Part shown: piece after piece, positions 1 through 9,567 of the stretch | Layout: every line of letters starts with the position of its first letter | How positions within the stretch are numbered: position 1 is the first letter of the stretch | Assembly: GCA_017852075.1 (NCBI GenBank) | Contig: JAFMLQ010000001.1 | Span: forward strand, 62,001 to 126,000 | Source: Flavobacteriaceae bacterium | GTDB taxonomy: Bacteria; Bacteroidota; Bacteroidia; Flavobacteriales; Flavobacteriaceae | Direction: 5' to 3' | DNA length: 64,000 bases | Position numbers and translations under genes: made by a program | The notes under the pieces: model-generated | The model's input: only the letters and a program-made list of their open reading frames with translations | Databases searched by the model: none | What the model was told of the DNA's origin: nothing

Positions 1-954
1 GGCTCGGTAATTGTATATCAAAACCAAATCATCGGGGAGGGATGGCACCAAAAATCGGGAGAGCCCCATGCCGAGGTCAATGCCATTGCAAGTGTAGCAG
101 ATAAAACTCTCTTACCTAAAAGTACGCTTTATGTCAATTTAGAGCCTTGTGCACATTTTGGAAAAACCCCGCCATGTACACAAATTATTAAGGATTATCA
201 AATTCCTAGAGTTAAAATAGGATCCATAGATCCTAATCCCAAAGTGGCAGGAAAGGGAGTCCAGCTTTTGGAAAGTTGGGGGTGTCAGGTAACCCATGGA
301 ATACTCAAAAAAGAAGCTGATTTTCTCAACCGTCGGTTTTTTACATTTCATCAGAAAAAACGTCCCTACCTTATTTTAAAGTGGGCACAAACCGCCGATC
401 GGTTTATTGCTCCCTCCCGAAGTGTCAAAAAAAAATCTTCTGTATTCTGGATCACAACTACACAATCCCGTCAAAAAGTACATCGGTGGAGAAGTGAAGA
501 GTATGCAATACTTGTAGGAGTTCAAACAGTTATTGACGACAATCCCCAATTGACCACAAGGGATTGGAAAGGTACCGATCCACTAAGGTTGGTATTAGAT
601 CCTAACCTTCGAATGCCTAAAAACACCTCTTTATATAAAGACAATACAACAAGTTATTTTTTTCATCAACATTCGAAAATACCATCCCATGAGGTTCATC
701 GTTATATTTCTCTAGAGCCTTTTAATCTTAAATCTCTTTTGGATTTTTGTTACAAAGAAGAAATTCAATCTATTATTGTAGAAGGTGGACAAAAAACTCT
801 TCAAGGATTTATCGACCAAAATCTTTGGGATGAAGCGAGAGTGTTTCGCAGTGAAAAAAAGTTAAATAATGGAATCTCTGCTCCGATTTTTAACGAAGAA
901 GCAACACGGACGGAATTCATTAATGGAGACCAACTCTCTTTCTATTTCAATTGA
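1..954 (+). CDS. ribD: Bifunctional riboflavin biosynthesis protein RibD (deaminase/reductase), 5' truncated by window edge
   Basis: Frame 1 is open from base 1 to the stop at 952-954. It contains deaminase motifs HAEVNAI and PCAHFGKTPPCT, followed by a reductase domain with WRSEEYAILVGVQTVIDDNPQLTTR and IIVEGGQKTLQGF. The ORF track lists only the 244..954 part. Confidence 0.95.
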   Translation, partial: GSVIVYQNQIIGEGWHQKSGEPHAEVNAIASVADKTLLPKSTLYVNLEPCAHFGKTPPCTQIIKDYQIPRVKIGSIDPNPKVAGKGVQLLESWGCQVTHGILKKEADFLNRRFFTFHQKKRPYLILKWAQTADRFIAPSRSVKKKSSVFWITTTQSRQKVHRWRSEEYAILVGVQTVIDDNPQLTTRDWKGTDPLRLVLDPNLRMPKNTSLYKDNTTSYFFHQHSKIPSHEVHRYISLEPFNLKSLLDFCYKEEIQSIIVEGGQKTLQGFIDQNLWDEARVFRSEKKLNNGISAPIFNEEATRTEFINGDQLSFYFN

Positions 955-1342
955 ATTTTTCAATCACAAAATCAGGACAACGCATAGGGCGTTTTGTCTT
1001 TGGTGATAAAAATGCCAATTGCGTAAATCCTGAGCAAATTAATTCATCGTTTTGATTCACAATTAGATACTCAAAATCTAAGGTTACTTTCGGAGGTTGC
1101 TTTAGGGTAACCGTTACTTGAAAAGTGTCCCCAAAATACAGAGGCAACTTATACTCAATTGCAGCACGCACAACCGGCATTAAAATTCCATCTCGTTCCA
1201 TTTCTGCGTAGGAAATTCCCATTTCCGAAATCCATTCAAGCCTTGCCAGCTCGAAGTATTTCAGATAATTACTATGATGCACAAAGCGCATTTGATCGGT
1301 TTCTGAATATCGAACCGTTACTGTTTTTGTGGTATAATTCAT
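947..1342 (-). CDS. Acyl-CoA thioesterase, hotdog fold (YbgC/4HBT family)
   Basis: 131 aa; VRYSETDQMRFVHHSNYLKYFELARLEWI is typical of the YbgC/FadM-type 4HBT family. Converges on ribD with an 8-bp overlap. Confidence 0.9.
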   Translation of the reverse strand: MNYTTKTVTVRYSETDQMRFVHHSNYLKYFELARLEWISEMGISYAEMERDGILMPVVRAAIEYKLPLYFGDTFQVTVTLKQPPKVTLDFEYLIVNQNDELICSGFTQLAFLSPKTKRPMRCPDFVIEKFN

Positions 1343-1535
1343 ACTTTAAAGTAAAATGAAAAAGTAGGATTTTAGTGATTTGGACTACTTAATTATCTCG
1401 TCAGAATATCTAAAAAAAAAACTTAAAATTCAATAGGCAATTCATTTTTTTTTTTGAATTTTTTGATGAATATTTGTTCGTGATCTAAAAACATCACTTT
1501 AAACCATAACAAAGAACAAAAACAAGATCAATTAA

Positions 1536-2963
1536 ATGAATAAAACTGCTTCATCGGTATGGGATAACTGTCTTGCTTTTATCAAGGATAATATTCAACC
1601 CCAAGCCTATAAAACCTGGTTTTTACCTATAAAACCAGTGAAGCTGAACGATCAGATCTTAAGCATTGAAGTTCCGAGTAAATTTTTCTATGAGTGGTTA
1701 GAAGAACATTATGTTAAATTGTTAAAAACGGCATTACAAAAAGAGTTAGGAAATGAAGCACGCTTGGTGTACTCTATTCGAATGGAGAATACTTTTGGAA
1801 ATAAAACCGCTTTCACAGAAAACATTCCAAGTAACTACCACGCAGGATTGCTACCCCAAGACGTGGATGCTCCTCTGAACTCACAAGCCTCAGAACTCAA
1901 AAATCCTTTTGTAATCCCAGGTATTAAAAATCTACAAATTGAATCCCAACTCAATCCCAACTATAACTTTGAAAACTTTTTAGAAGGTGATTCCAATCGT
2001 CTGGCTCGCTCAGCAGCTCTTGCTGTAGCAGCAAAACCTGGAGGCACTTCTTTTAATCCCTTGTTAATTTTCGGAGGAGTAGGCCTTGGAAAAACCCACC
2101 TAGCTCATGCAATAGGAGTTGAGATCAAAGAAAAGTATCAAGATAAAACAGTCTTATATATTGCATCAGAAAAGTTTACACAACAGTATATCGAAGCGGT
2201 TAAAAAAAATACCAGAAATGATTTTATTCATTTTTACCAGCTCTTGGATGTACTTATTATTGATGATGTTCAATTCCTTTCTGGAAAAACAGGTACACAA
2301 GATGTGTTTTTCCATATTTTCAACCACTTGCATCAGAATGGAAAACAAGTCATTCTTACCTCAGACAAAGCGCCAGTGGACATGCAGGATATCGAACAAC
2401 GATTGCTATCCCGATTTAAATGGGGGCTTTCTGCTGAATTGCAGCTCCCCAATTATGAAACACGTATTTCCATCTTAAAAAATAAACTTTACCGAGACGG
2501 TGTAAATATCAGTGATGATATTATAGAATACGTAGCCAAAAACATTAAAACTAATGTTCGTGAACTCGAAGGTGCAATCATCTCTCTTATCGCACAGTCT
2601 TCTTTTAACAAAGTAGAAATCACTCAAGAACTGGCTCTAGATGTAGTAATGAAGTTCGTAAAAAATACGAAACGAGAAGTCTCTATCGATTACATTCAAA
2701 AAGTAGTTTCCGACTATTTCCAAATGGATGTGGAAACACTCCAATCCAAAACAAGGAGAAGACATATCGTACAGGCTAGGCAACTCGCTATGTACTTTGC
2801 AAAAAAGTTTACTAAAGCTTCACTAGCAAGTATCGGAAATCAAATAGGAAAACGTGATCATGCTACAGTGCTTCACGCATGCAAAACAGTTGATAATTTA
2901 ACTTTTACGGATAAACAATTCCGTAAATATGTAGAAGATTTAAGTCAAAAACTAACCCTGTAA
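1536..2963 (+). CDS. dnaA: Chromosomal replication initiator protein DnaA
   Basis: 475 aa; Walker A GGVGLGKTHLAHAIG, Walker B LIIDDVQFLSGK, C-terminal RDHATVLHACKTV DnaA-box binding signature. Confidence 0.99.
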   Translation: MNKTASSVWDNCLAFIKDNIQPQAYKTWFLPIKPVKLNDQILSIEVPSKFFYEWLEEHYVKLLKTALQKELGNEARLVYSIRMENTFGNKTAFTENIPSNYHAGLLPQDVDAPLNSQASELKNPFVIPGIKNLQIESQLNPNYNFENFLEGDSNRLARSAALAVAAKPGGTSFNPLLIFGGVGLGKTHLAHAIGVEIKEKYQDKTVLYIASEKFTQQYIEAVKKNTRNDFIHFYQLLDVLIIDDVQFLSGKTGTQDVFFHIFNHLHQNGKQVILTSDKAPVDMQDIEQRLLSRFKWGLSAELQLPNYETRISILKNKLYRDGVNISDDIIEYVAKNIKTNVRELEGAIISLIAQSSFNKVEITQELALDVVMKFVKNTKREVSIDYIQKVVSDYFQMDVETLQSKTRRRHIVQARQLAMYFAKKFTKASLASIGNQIGKRDHATVLHACKTVDNLTFTDKQFRKYVEDLSQKLTL

Positions 2964-2975
2964 ACTCTACTTCGA

Positions 2976-3419
2976 ATGGAATCTACAAAAATACTCATGG
3001 TCTGCTTGGGTAACATTTGTAGGTCACCACTTGCACAAGGTATTTTAAACTCCAAAATTACATCCAACACCTTTGTCGACTCTGCAGGGACTGCAGCCTA
3101 TCATGTAGGAAATCCTCCTGACCCAAGAAGTACGGAGATAGCTAAACAAAAGGGCATTGATATTAGTCAGTACCGTGCTCGTAAATTTACCAAAGAAGAT
3201 TTTACAAAATTTGATCAAATTTTTGTGATGGATCAATCCAATTTTGAGGATGTGATTCGACTGGCTGAAACAAAAGCAGAACAGGATAAAGTAAGTTTGA
3301 TACTTCCATTTGAACAAGAAGTACCAGACCCCTATTACGGGGGTAAGGAAGGTTTTGAATATTGTTATTCCCTATTGGATAAGGCATGTGATCAAATCAT
3401 AGAAAAAATGAAGTTATGA
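2976..3419 (+). CDS. Low molecular weight protein-tyrosine phosphatase
   Basis: 147 aa; N-terminal P-loop VCLGNICRSPLAQG (CX5R), C-terminal VPDPYYGG. Confidence 0.95.
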   Translation: MESTKILMVCLGNICRSPLAQGILNSKITSNTFVDSAGTAAYHVGNPPDPRSTEIAKQKGIDISQYRARKFTKEDFTKFDQIFVMDQSNFEDVIRLAETKAEQDKVSLILPFEQEVPDPYYGGKEGFEYCYSLLDKACDQIIEKMKL

Positions 3420-4144
3420 ATCCAGAACCTTCAGTAAAAGGAACACTATTTCTAATCCCTACCCCACTTGGAGAAAATGCTCCTTTGGAGGTTTTGCCAC
3501 TGTCTATCAAAAAGGTTGTAGAAGACCTGACCTACTTTATTGTAGAAAACGAAAAAATGGCTCGTCGTTTTATCAAAAAAATTAGTCCCAACAAAAATCA
3601 AAACGAATTAGTGCTCTTTCCCTTAAATAAATTTACCTCACAAGAAGAAACCAATTCCTATCTCGAACCCTGTTTGAATGGAATTTCAATGGGACTACTT
3701 TCCGACGTAGGCTGTCCTGGAATTGCAGATCCAGGGGCGGTCATTGTTTCCAAAGCCCATCGTATTGGGATAACAGTAAAACCGCAAATTGGTCCCTCAT
3801 CCATTGTATTGGCAATGATGAGTTCTGGGATGAATGGACAAAATTTTGCCTTTAACGGGTATCTTCCGATTGATAAAAAACAACGTGCCCAATCTCTACT
3901 CAAATACCAACGCATTGCTATCAAAGAAGATCAAGCCCAAATTTTTATTGAAACCCCTTATCGAAGTGAAGCTCTTTTTACTGAAATTTTGAAAGTTTTA
4001 GATTCCAATACCAAATTGTGTGTGGCCTGTGATCTGAGTCTTGATTCTGAATATATAAAGACGTATACTGTTTTAGAATGGAAAAAAAACAAACCCTTAC
4101 TTGAAAAAAGACCTTGTATTTTTATCATAGAAGGTAGCTTCTAA
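3416..4144 (+). CDS. SAM-dependent methyltransferase, tetrapyrrole methylase/RsmI-like family
   Basis: 242 aa; LFLIPTPLGENAP, GLLSDVGCPGIADPGAVIV, FIETPYRSEALF; overlaps the preceding stop by 4 bp. Confidence 0.85.
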   Translation: MNPEPSVKGTLFLIPTPLGENAPLEVLPLSIKKVVEDLTYFIVENEKMARRFIKKISPNKNQNELVLFPLNKFTSQEETNSYLEPCLNGISMGLLSDVGCPGIADPGAVIVSKAHRIGITVKPQIGPSSIVLAMMSSGMNGQNFAFNGYLPIDKKQRAQSLLKYQRIAIKEDQAQIFIETPYRSEALFTEILKVLDSNTKLCVACDLSLDSEYIKTYTVLEWKKNKPLLEKRPCIFIIEGSF

Positions 4145-5184
4145 CGATATATTTTTTGTTTGTTTAACCAGCGGGTGTAGACTTTTTTATTTTTATTATG
4201 TCCTATTAAATCTTTTGCAAATAAATGAAACCCTGGCTTTTCTGGAGATGCTACAAAGTACAAATACGCATGTTGCTCAGGATTCAAAACGGCCTCAATT
4301 GCACTTAGATCAGGCATTACAATCGGACCTGGAGGAAGGCCACGACTACGATATGTATTGTATGGCGATTTCAACCTCAAATCCTTATAAAGTACTCTTT
4401 TAATCACACGACCAAAATCTCCAGACTCCTTTTTAATAGCGAATATAATGGTGGGATCCGCTTGGAGTTTCATCCCAAGACGCAACCGATTGAGATACAC
4501 CCCTGCAATACGATTTTGTTCTTCTTTTTGTACTGACTCTTTTTGCACTATAGAAGCCAAAATAGATACTTCAATTGGGGTCAATTGCAATGCTTTGGCC
4601 TTCGCTTGTCGAGCATTGTTCCAAAATCGAGTATAATACTCCCACATTCTCTTTCTAAACTCCTCTGGAGTAACATCCCAAAACACATCATAAGTATTTG
4701 GAAGATACATGGTCAATACATTTTCTTTAGTAAAACCAGATTCTGCTAGAAATTTAGGATCTAGAAAAGCGGTGAGCAATTCCAAACTATCTGCTTCGAT
4801 TTGTTGTGCCACACGCCCTGCCAAATCTTCTAGTCGTTCTTGATTATTAAATACTACTTTTGAAGTTGTCTTTCCAGATCGTAACGTGTTGATAATCTCA
4901 TTGTTACTCATGCCTTTAAGGATATTGTATTTTCCAGATCGGATCCGCTGTGCATACCCTTTTTTTTCAGCAGCCAATAAAAAGCGATTTGTGGAGAGTA
5001 GCAAGGGACTTAATTCCACTGCTAGGGAATCAATGGTATCGTCTCGATCGATGAAGACAAAAGAAGAATCATTTTCGAATTGGGTATTACTCCAAAAAAA
5101 GAGTTGGTAGAATTTGAATACAAAAAATAATCCGACACCAACTCCTAAAAGACTTACTATTACAAGGAGCTTCCTACGATACAT
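4141..5184 (-). CDS. mltG: Endolytic murein transglycosylase MltG
   Basis: 347 aa; one N-terminal TM helix; ASIVQKESVQKEEQNRIAGVYLNRLRLGMKLQADPT and YNTYRSRGLPPGPI are YceG/MltG signatures. Confidence 0.95.
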   Translation of the reverse strand: MYRRKLLVIVSLLGVGVGLFFVFKFYQLFFWSNTQFENDSSFVFIDRDDTIDSLAVELSPLLLSTNRFLLAAEKKGYAQRIRSGKYNILKGMSNNEIINTLRSGKTTSKVVFNNQERLEDLAGRVAQQIEADSLELLTAFLDPKFLAESGFTKENVLTMYLPNTYDVFWDVTPEEFRKRMWEYYTRFWNNARQAKAKALQLTPIEVSILASIVQKESVQKEEQNRIAGVYLNRLRLGMKLQADPTIIFAIKKESGDFGRVIKRVLYKDLRLKSPYNTYRSRGLPPGPIVMPDLSAIEAVLNPEQHAYLYFVASPEKPGFHLFAKDLIGHNKNKKVYTRWLNKQKIYR

Positions 5185-5696
5185 TAGTTAAATAATTTTT
5201 GATAAAGATATTCATCATGAAATTGATCTTCATAAAAATTCCACGCTTTTTTTAATCCCACTTGTTTATAACCGCAAGCCTCAAAAACACGAATGCTCGC
5301 TTTATTTTCAATTGCAATGTTAGCGTAAAGACAATGAATATTCAAGTGCTTGGAAGCATAGGTTCCTAAAAGATTCGTAGCCATTTTTCCGAAACCACTC
5401 CCTCGTTTTTCTTCTTTAATCAAGATTCCTACTCCTGCCCTTCTGTGCAAAGGTTCAAAATCATACAGATCTACAAACCCCAAGACTTCTTTTGTGGATT
5501 CGACTATAACAAAACGTTTTTGTTTGGCTTCAAAAATATCTTGGCTTTGTTGTGCGATGTAGTTTTCCAATAAAGCTTTTGAAAAAGGTTCTGTTCGATT
5601 CGCATATTTCCAATAATCTGAGTCATTTTCTAATTCAAATAAAATCTCAATATCTGATGGCTCAAGGGCACGTAAAAAAATAGGTGCTGATTTCAT
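5184..5696 (-). CDS. GNAT family N-acetyltransferase
   Basis: 170 aa; VGILIKEEKRGSGFGKMATNLL (acetyl-CoA binding motif) and NKASIRVFEACGYKQVG. Confidence 0.9.
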   Translation of the reverse strand: MKSAPIFLRALEPSDIEILFELENDSDYWKYANRTEPFSKALLENYIAQQSQDIFEAKQKRFVIVESTKEVLGFVDLYDFEPLHRRAGVGILIKEEKRGSGFGKMATNLLGTYASKHLNIHCLYANIAIENKASIRVFEACGYKQVGLKKAWNFYEDQFHDEYLYQKLFN

Positions 5697-6487
5697 AAGA
5701 GAATCGTACCAGAGAAAACAAAAGTAGCAGGTCCCTGAAGGTGAATTTGGTGATATGTTTGTTGAGCTTCTTCAAAGCTCACCTTTAACACCCCTCCTAG
5801 GGCTTCCAATTCGACTTCAGTGGCTCCTCCTGTTTCTTGAAGAAAGTGCATGACCAGTGCTGCTGCTACAGCTCCAGTTCCACAAGCGAGAGTTTCATTT
5901 TCTACCCCGCGTTCGTAAGTGCGAATCACAAAGTGTTGATCGCTTTTTTTCTGTACAAAATTTACATTGATTCCCCTTTTTGCATAGGGTTCCGAATGAC
6001 GAATGGCAGCCCCTTCTTTTTGGACATCAATAGCTGATACATCATCGACTAACTTGACATAATGAGGCGAACCCGTATCTGTAATGACGGCCTCTGGGAG
6101 TGAGGTGAAACTTTTGACTTCTTGCATCTCCAAACGCACTACCCCTGGTGCTACAATTTGTGCCTTATGGTGTCCATCTATTGCCCTGAACAGGGTTTCA
6201 TGTCCAATTATTTTTTTCTGATAGGCAAAAGCCACAGCACAACGTCCGCCGTTTCCGCATAGAGTACTCGAGTTACCGTCAGAATTGAAATAGCGCATTT
6301 CAAAATCTACCTCAGCAGAGTGATCTATTAAAATTAAACCATCTGCACCTATTCCCTTATAGCGATCACAAAGTGCCTTTCTCTGACTAGCCGTTAGATC
6401 GGAAAAAAAACCTTCCCGATTATCCAACAGAATAAAATCGTTTCCTGCCCCTTGGTATTTATCGAATTTTATCTCCATAAAGGGCAA
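5693..6487 (-). CDS. dapF: Diaminopimelate epimerase
   Basis: 264 aa; KYQGAGNDFILLDN, FNSDGNSSTLCGNGGRC, YERGVENETLACGTGAVA contain both catalytic Cys motifs. Confidence 0.97.
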   Translation of the reverse strand: MPFMEIKFDKYQGAGNDFILLDNREGFFSDLTASQRKALCDRYKGIGADGLILIDHSAEVDFEMRYFNSDGNSSTLCGNGGRCAVAFAYQKKIIGHETLFRAIDGHHKAQIVAPGVVRLEMQEVKSFTSLPEAVITDTGSPHYVKLVDDVSAIDVQKEGAAIRHSEPYAKRGINVNFVQKKSDQHFVIRTYERGVENETLACGTGAVAAALVMHFLQETGGATEVELEALGGVLKVSFEEAQQTYHQIHLQGPATFVFSGTILL

Positions 6488-6576
6488 ATATAAATAAATT
6501 TAGAGCGTGTTAAAGCTGCGTTAAATCAAATTCATTTTTATTTAAATTATTTAATTTTGAATAAAAAATTAGAAAA

Positions 6577-7965
6577 ATGAAATCATTTATTAAAACCCTT
6601 ACAATTGCACTTTTGAGTGCTGTTTTTAGTCTTTTTATTTATGATCAATACTGGACTCTCCCAGAGCCACAGCAAGAAGGATTGCACAGCCCCACTTTAA
6701 TCCCTGCGAACTATACGGTAAACACAGCTGGTTTTGCTGCAGAGCGAACAGATTTTACTTCAGCTGCTGCAAAAACCATTGATGCCGTGGTACATGTTAA
6801 AAACACAGCTTTTTCTGGTTCGAACATGCCTAGCTTTTATCGTTATTTTTACGGAGAAGAAGATCTTCCCGAACGCATCGGCACTGGTTCTGGTGTCATC
6901 GTCTCGCCAGACGGCTATATCATTACGAACAATCACGTAATTGAGGATAATAACCAAATTGAAATCACCACGAATGACAACAAAACCTATGAGGCAAAAG
7001 TCATCGGAACTGATCCGGACACGGATATTGCAGTACTCAAAATCAACGCTGACAAAAAACTTCCCTATGTGTTTTTCGGTAATTCGGATGCCACACGTAT
7101 AGGCGAATGGGTACTTGCTGTAGGAAACCCTTTTAATCTAAATTCAACAGTAACCGCAGGAATCATTAGTGCCAAATCCAGAGATCTTAACAAAAGAGAT
7201 GGAGTGAACGAGTCCTACATTCAAACCGATGCGGCAGTAAATCGAGGAAACAGTGGAGGCGCATTAGTCAATACCCGAGGAGAATTGATTGGAATCAATA
7301 CTGCCATCACTTCTGTTTCTGGTGGTTTTGTAGGTTATTCTTTCGCTGTGCCGAGCAATGTAGCACGCAAAGTATTTGAGGATCTTATCGAATATGGTGA
7401 TGTCCAACGGGGGCTTCTAGGAGTGATGGGACAAGCTCTGGATGCTCAATATGCTGATCGTTTTGAAGTGGATGAAACCGAAGGCTTTTACATTACCGAT
7501 CTAGAGGAAGGACTTGGAGCAGCAATGGCTGGAATTCAACCTGGAGATATCATCAAAAGTGTAGACGGAATCGTCATCAATAAATTTGCAGATCTTTCGG
7601 GCTACCTAGCAAGCAAACGTCCTGGTGAAAAGGTAAGTGTGATTTTCAAACGCAATGGAGAAGAAAGAAAGGTTGACGTTCGACTAGAAAAAATAAATCG
7701 TGCCATTTTCTTCTACATGGAAATTCGCGAACTCACCGAGGAACAAAAAGAACAATATGACACTAAAGAAGGGCTTTACATATCCAATATGAATAACCGT
7801 AGACTTTATCAAAGCGGGATTGATAATGGATATCTTATTCTTGAAGTGAATGGTCAAAAAGTAAATAAACTTTCTGATGTAAAAGGTTACGATTTAGGAG
7901 ATCTTGAAAGCATCCTTTTCCTAAATCCTTCAGGAGAAAAAGAAAAAGTAATCTTACAATATTAA
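6577..7965 (+). CDS. HtrA/Do-like periplasmic serine protease with PDZ domains
   Basis: 462 aa; signal/TM segment, GTGSGVIVSPDGYIITNNHVI, NRGNSGGALVNTRGELIGINTAI (catalytic Ser), GIQPGDIIKSVDG PDZ. Confidence 0.96.
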   Translation: MKSFIKTLTIALLSAVFSLFIYDQYWTLPEPQQEGLHSPTLIPANYTVNTAGFAAERTDFTSAAAKTIDAVVHVKNTAFSGSNMPSFYRYFYGEEDLPERIGTGSGVIVSPDGYIITNNHVIEDNNQIEITTNDNKTYEAKVIGTDPDTDIAVLKINADKKLPYVFFGNSDATRIGEWVLAVGNPFNLNSTVTAGIISAKSRDLNKRDGVNESYIQTDAAVNRGNSGGALVNTRGELIGINTAITSVSGGFVGYSFAVPSNVARKVFEDLIEYGDVQRGLLGVMGQALDAQYADRFEVDETEGFYITDLEEGLGAAMAGIQPGDIIKSVDGIVINKFADLSGYLASKRPGEKVSVIFKRNGEERKVDVRLEKINRAIFFYMEIRELTEEQKEQYDTKEGLYISNMNNRRLYQSGIDNGYLILEVNGQKVNKLSDVKGYDLGDLESILFLNPSGEKEKVILQY

Positions 7966-7987
7966 ACCTGTGAAAGGTTTTCTAAGT

Positions 7988-8018
7988 AAAAGTCGCAGTC
8001 CTACTGCGACTTTTTTTT
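7988..8018 (+). terminator. Rho-independent terminator after htrA-like gene
   Basis: AGTCGCAGT-CCT-ACTGCGACT followed by a T run. Confidence 0.9.
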
Positions 8019-8045
8019 ATTTTTGTTTCATTCATATAGTAAGCC

Positions 8046-8720
8046 ATGCGCATAGACATCATCACCTTATTTCCTGAACTTCTTAAAAGTCCTTTTGAGG
8101 CTTCTATCCTCAAACGAGCTATTGATTCAGGTAAGGCCGAAATAGAATTTCACGACTTGCGCAAATACAGTACTAACAAACAAAAACAGGTAGACGACTA
8201 CCCTTTTGGAGGCGGTGCAGGAATGGTGATGCAAATCGAACCCATAGATCGATGTATTCAAGAATTGAAAGGGCAACGTACCTATGATGCTGTGATCTAC
8301 CTCACCCCAGATGGGTTAACACTGAATCAAAAACAAGCCAATCATTTTTCTACTTTAGAAAACCTTATTTTACTTTGTGGTCATTACAAAGGGGTAGATC
8401 AGCGAGTGCGCGATCACCTGATTACCCATGAAATCTCAATTGGCGATTTTGTCCTCTCTGGAGGAGAACTGGCAGCAGCTGTTTTGTGTGACAGCATCAT
8501 ACGACTCATTCCTGGGGTACTCGGAGACGAGTCTTCAGCACTCACCGATAGTTTTCAGGATGGGATACTAGCACCACCCATTTATACACGCCCAGCGGAG
8601 TATAAAGGTTGGAAAGTTCCTGAAATACTGACTTCTGGAAATACACCAAAAGTAGAAGAATGGCGTGATCAGAAGGCTTTGGAACACACCCAAAAGCGAC
8701 GACCCGATCTTTTGAAGTAA
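8046..8720 (+). CDS. trmD: tRNA (guanine(37)-N1)-methyltransferase TrmD
   Basis: 224 aa; [42 protein letters not shown]. Confidence 0.98.
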   Translation: MRIDIITLFPELLKSPFEASILKRAIDSGKAEIEFHDLRKYSTNKQKQVDDYPFGGGAGMVMQIEPIDRCIQELKGQRTYDAVIYLTPDGLTLNQKQANHFSTLENLILLCGHYKGVDQRVRDHLITHEISIGDFVLSGGELAAAVLCDSIIRLIPGVLGDESSALTDSFQDGILAPPIYTRPAEYKGWKVPEILTSGNTPKVEEWRDQKALEHTQKRRPDLLK

Positions 8721-8756
8721 CTTTTTTTACTTTCCTTGAATAATTAGAATGCACTA

Positions 8757-8786
8757 TTGTTTAGATCAAAATAAAGTTTAATTTTG
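8757..8786 (+). promoter_or_regulatory. Bacteroidota-type promoter upstream of rplS
   Basis: TTG (8757-8759), 19 bp spacer, TAATTTTG (8779-8786), matching TTG/TAnnTTTG. Confidence 0.75.
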
Positions 8787-8856
8787 CAGGGCGAAAAGAT
8801 CAACCACTGACGATATACGTGTATGTTGACTTTTCAAACATTAAAAGATCCTAAAT

Positions 8857-9213
8857 ATGGAAGACTTAGTAAATTTCGTACAAAACGAATTCATCTCAAA
8901 AAAAGATTTCCCTGAGTTTGGCGCAGGTGATACCCTTACCGTTTACTACCAAATTCGAGAAGGAGAAAAAGTTCGTACTCAGTTTTTTAAAGGTGTCGTG
9001 ATTCAAATCAAAGGTCAAGGCATGTCCAAAACTTTTACCATCCGAAAAATGTCGGGTACCGTAGGTGTGGAACGTATTTTCCCAATCAACCTTCCTACAC
9101 TTGAAAAAATTGAAGTCAACAAAAAAGGAAAAGTACGTCAATCTCGTATTTACTATTTTAAAAATTTACGCGGTAAAAAAGCGCGAATAAAAGAAGCACG
9201 ATTGGATTCATAA
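8857..9213 (+). CDS. rplS: 50S ribosomal protein L19
   Basis: 118 aa; FGAGDTLTVYYQIREGEKVRTQFFKGVVI, GVERIFPINLPTLEKIEV. Confidence 0.98.
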   Translation: MEDLVNFVQNEFISKKDFPEFGAGDTLTVYYQIREGEKVRTQFFKGVVIQIKGQGMSKTFTIRKMSGTVGVERIFPINLPTLEKIEVNKKGKVRQSRIYYFKNLRGKKARIKEARLDS

Positions 9214-9239
9214 AATCAGCTTTAATTTATATTCTATAT

Positions 9240-9271
9240 ACCCGTTGACCTTTAAATCAACGGGTTTTTTT
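9240..9271 (+). terminator. Rho-independent terminator after rplS
   Basis: ACCCGTTGA...TCAACGGGT then T7. Confidence 0.92.
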
Positions 9272-9274
9272 GGT

Positions 9275-9457
9275 TTATTTTTTAAGAAAATTGATCTGAT
9301 TTTGATAGAGGCTGTCCACGAGAATCAACAATTTTGTATTGTCCAAACTCATTTGATTACAAATCAGAGATTGGTTTTTTTTCACAAAATCAGATTGGCT
9401 GGAGCTAAGATAAATACCTGAACAAAGGGAAACCCAAAAAAGAATAATCCAATTCAT
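9275..9457 (-). CDS. Hypothetical small protein with hydrophobic N-terminus
   Basis: 60 aa ORF filling the rplS-icd intergenic space; MNWIILFWVSLCSGIYLSSSQ looks like a signal or lipoprotein-like N-terminus. No family recognised. Confidence 0.4.
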   Translation of the reverse strand: MNWIILFWVSLCSGIYLSSSQSDFVKKNQSLICNQMSLDNTKLLILVDSLYQNQINFLKK

Positions 9458-9536
9458 GAGTCAAATTTGAGGTCAAAATTTGGGATAAATCTACTCCTTT
9501 TGAGTGAAATATCGCTTAAAGTCAACTCTAGGACTT

Positions 9537-9544
9537 ATATTTGC
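9537..9544 (+). promoter_or_regulatory. -7-like element upstream of icd
   Basis: TATATTTG about 24 bp before the icd ATG; the track's TTG start codon lies within it. Confidence 0.6.
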
Positions 9545-9567
9545 ATCCGAAACCTAAATTTAAACAC

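Noticed and set aside
139-351. Minus-strand ORF antisense to ribD
   Set aside because: Antisense to a clearly conserved ribD frame; no recognisable motif.
1343-1535. Possible oriC in the AT-rich region upstream of dnaA
   Set aside because: No convincing cluster of TTATNCACA-type DnaA boxes seen by eye; AT-richness and poly-T alone are not enough. A GC-skew and DnaA-box scan would be needed.
2119-2478. 119-aa plus-strand ORF and 60-aa minus-strand ORF inside dnaA
   Set aside because: Alternative frames of the conserved DnaA AAA+ domain; low-complexity composition.
9541-9567. TTG start extending icd by nine codons
   Set aside because: The extension lies in a TATATTTG promoter-like element, and [18 protein letters not shown] is the natural IDH start.
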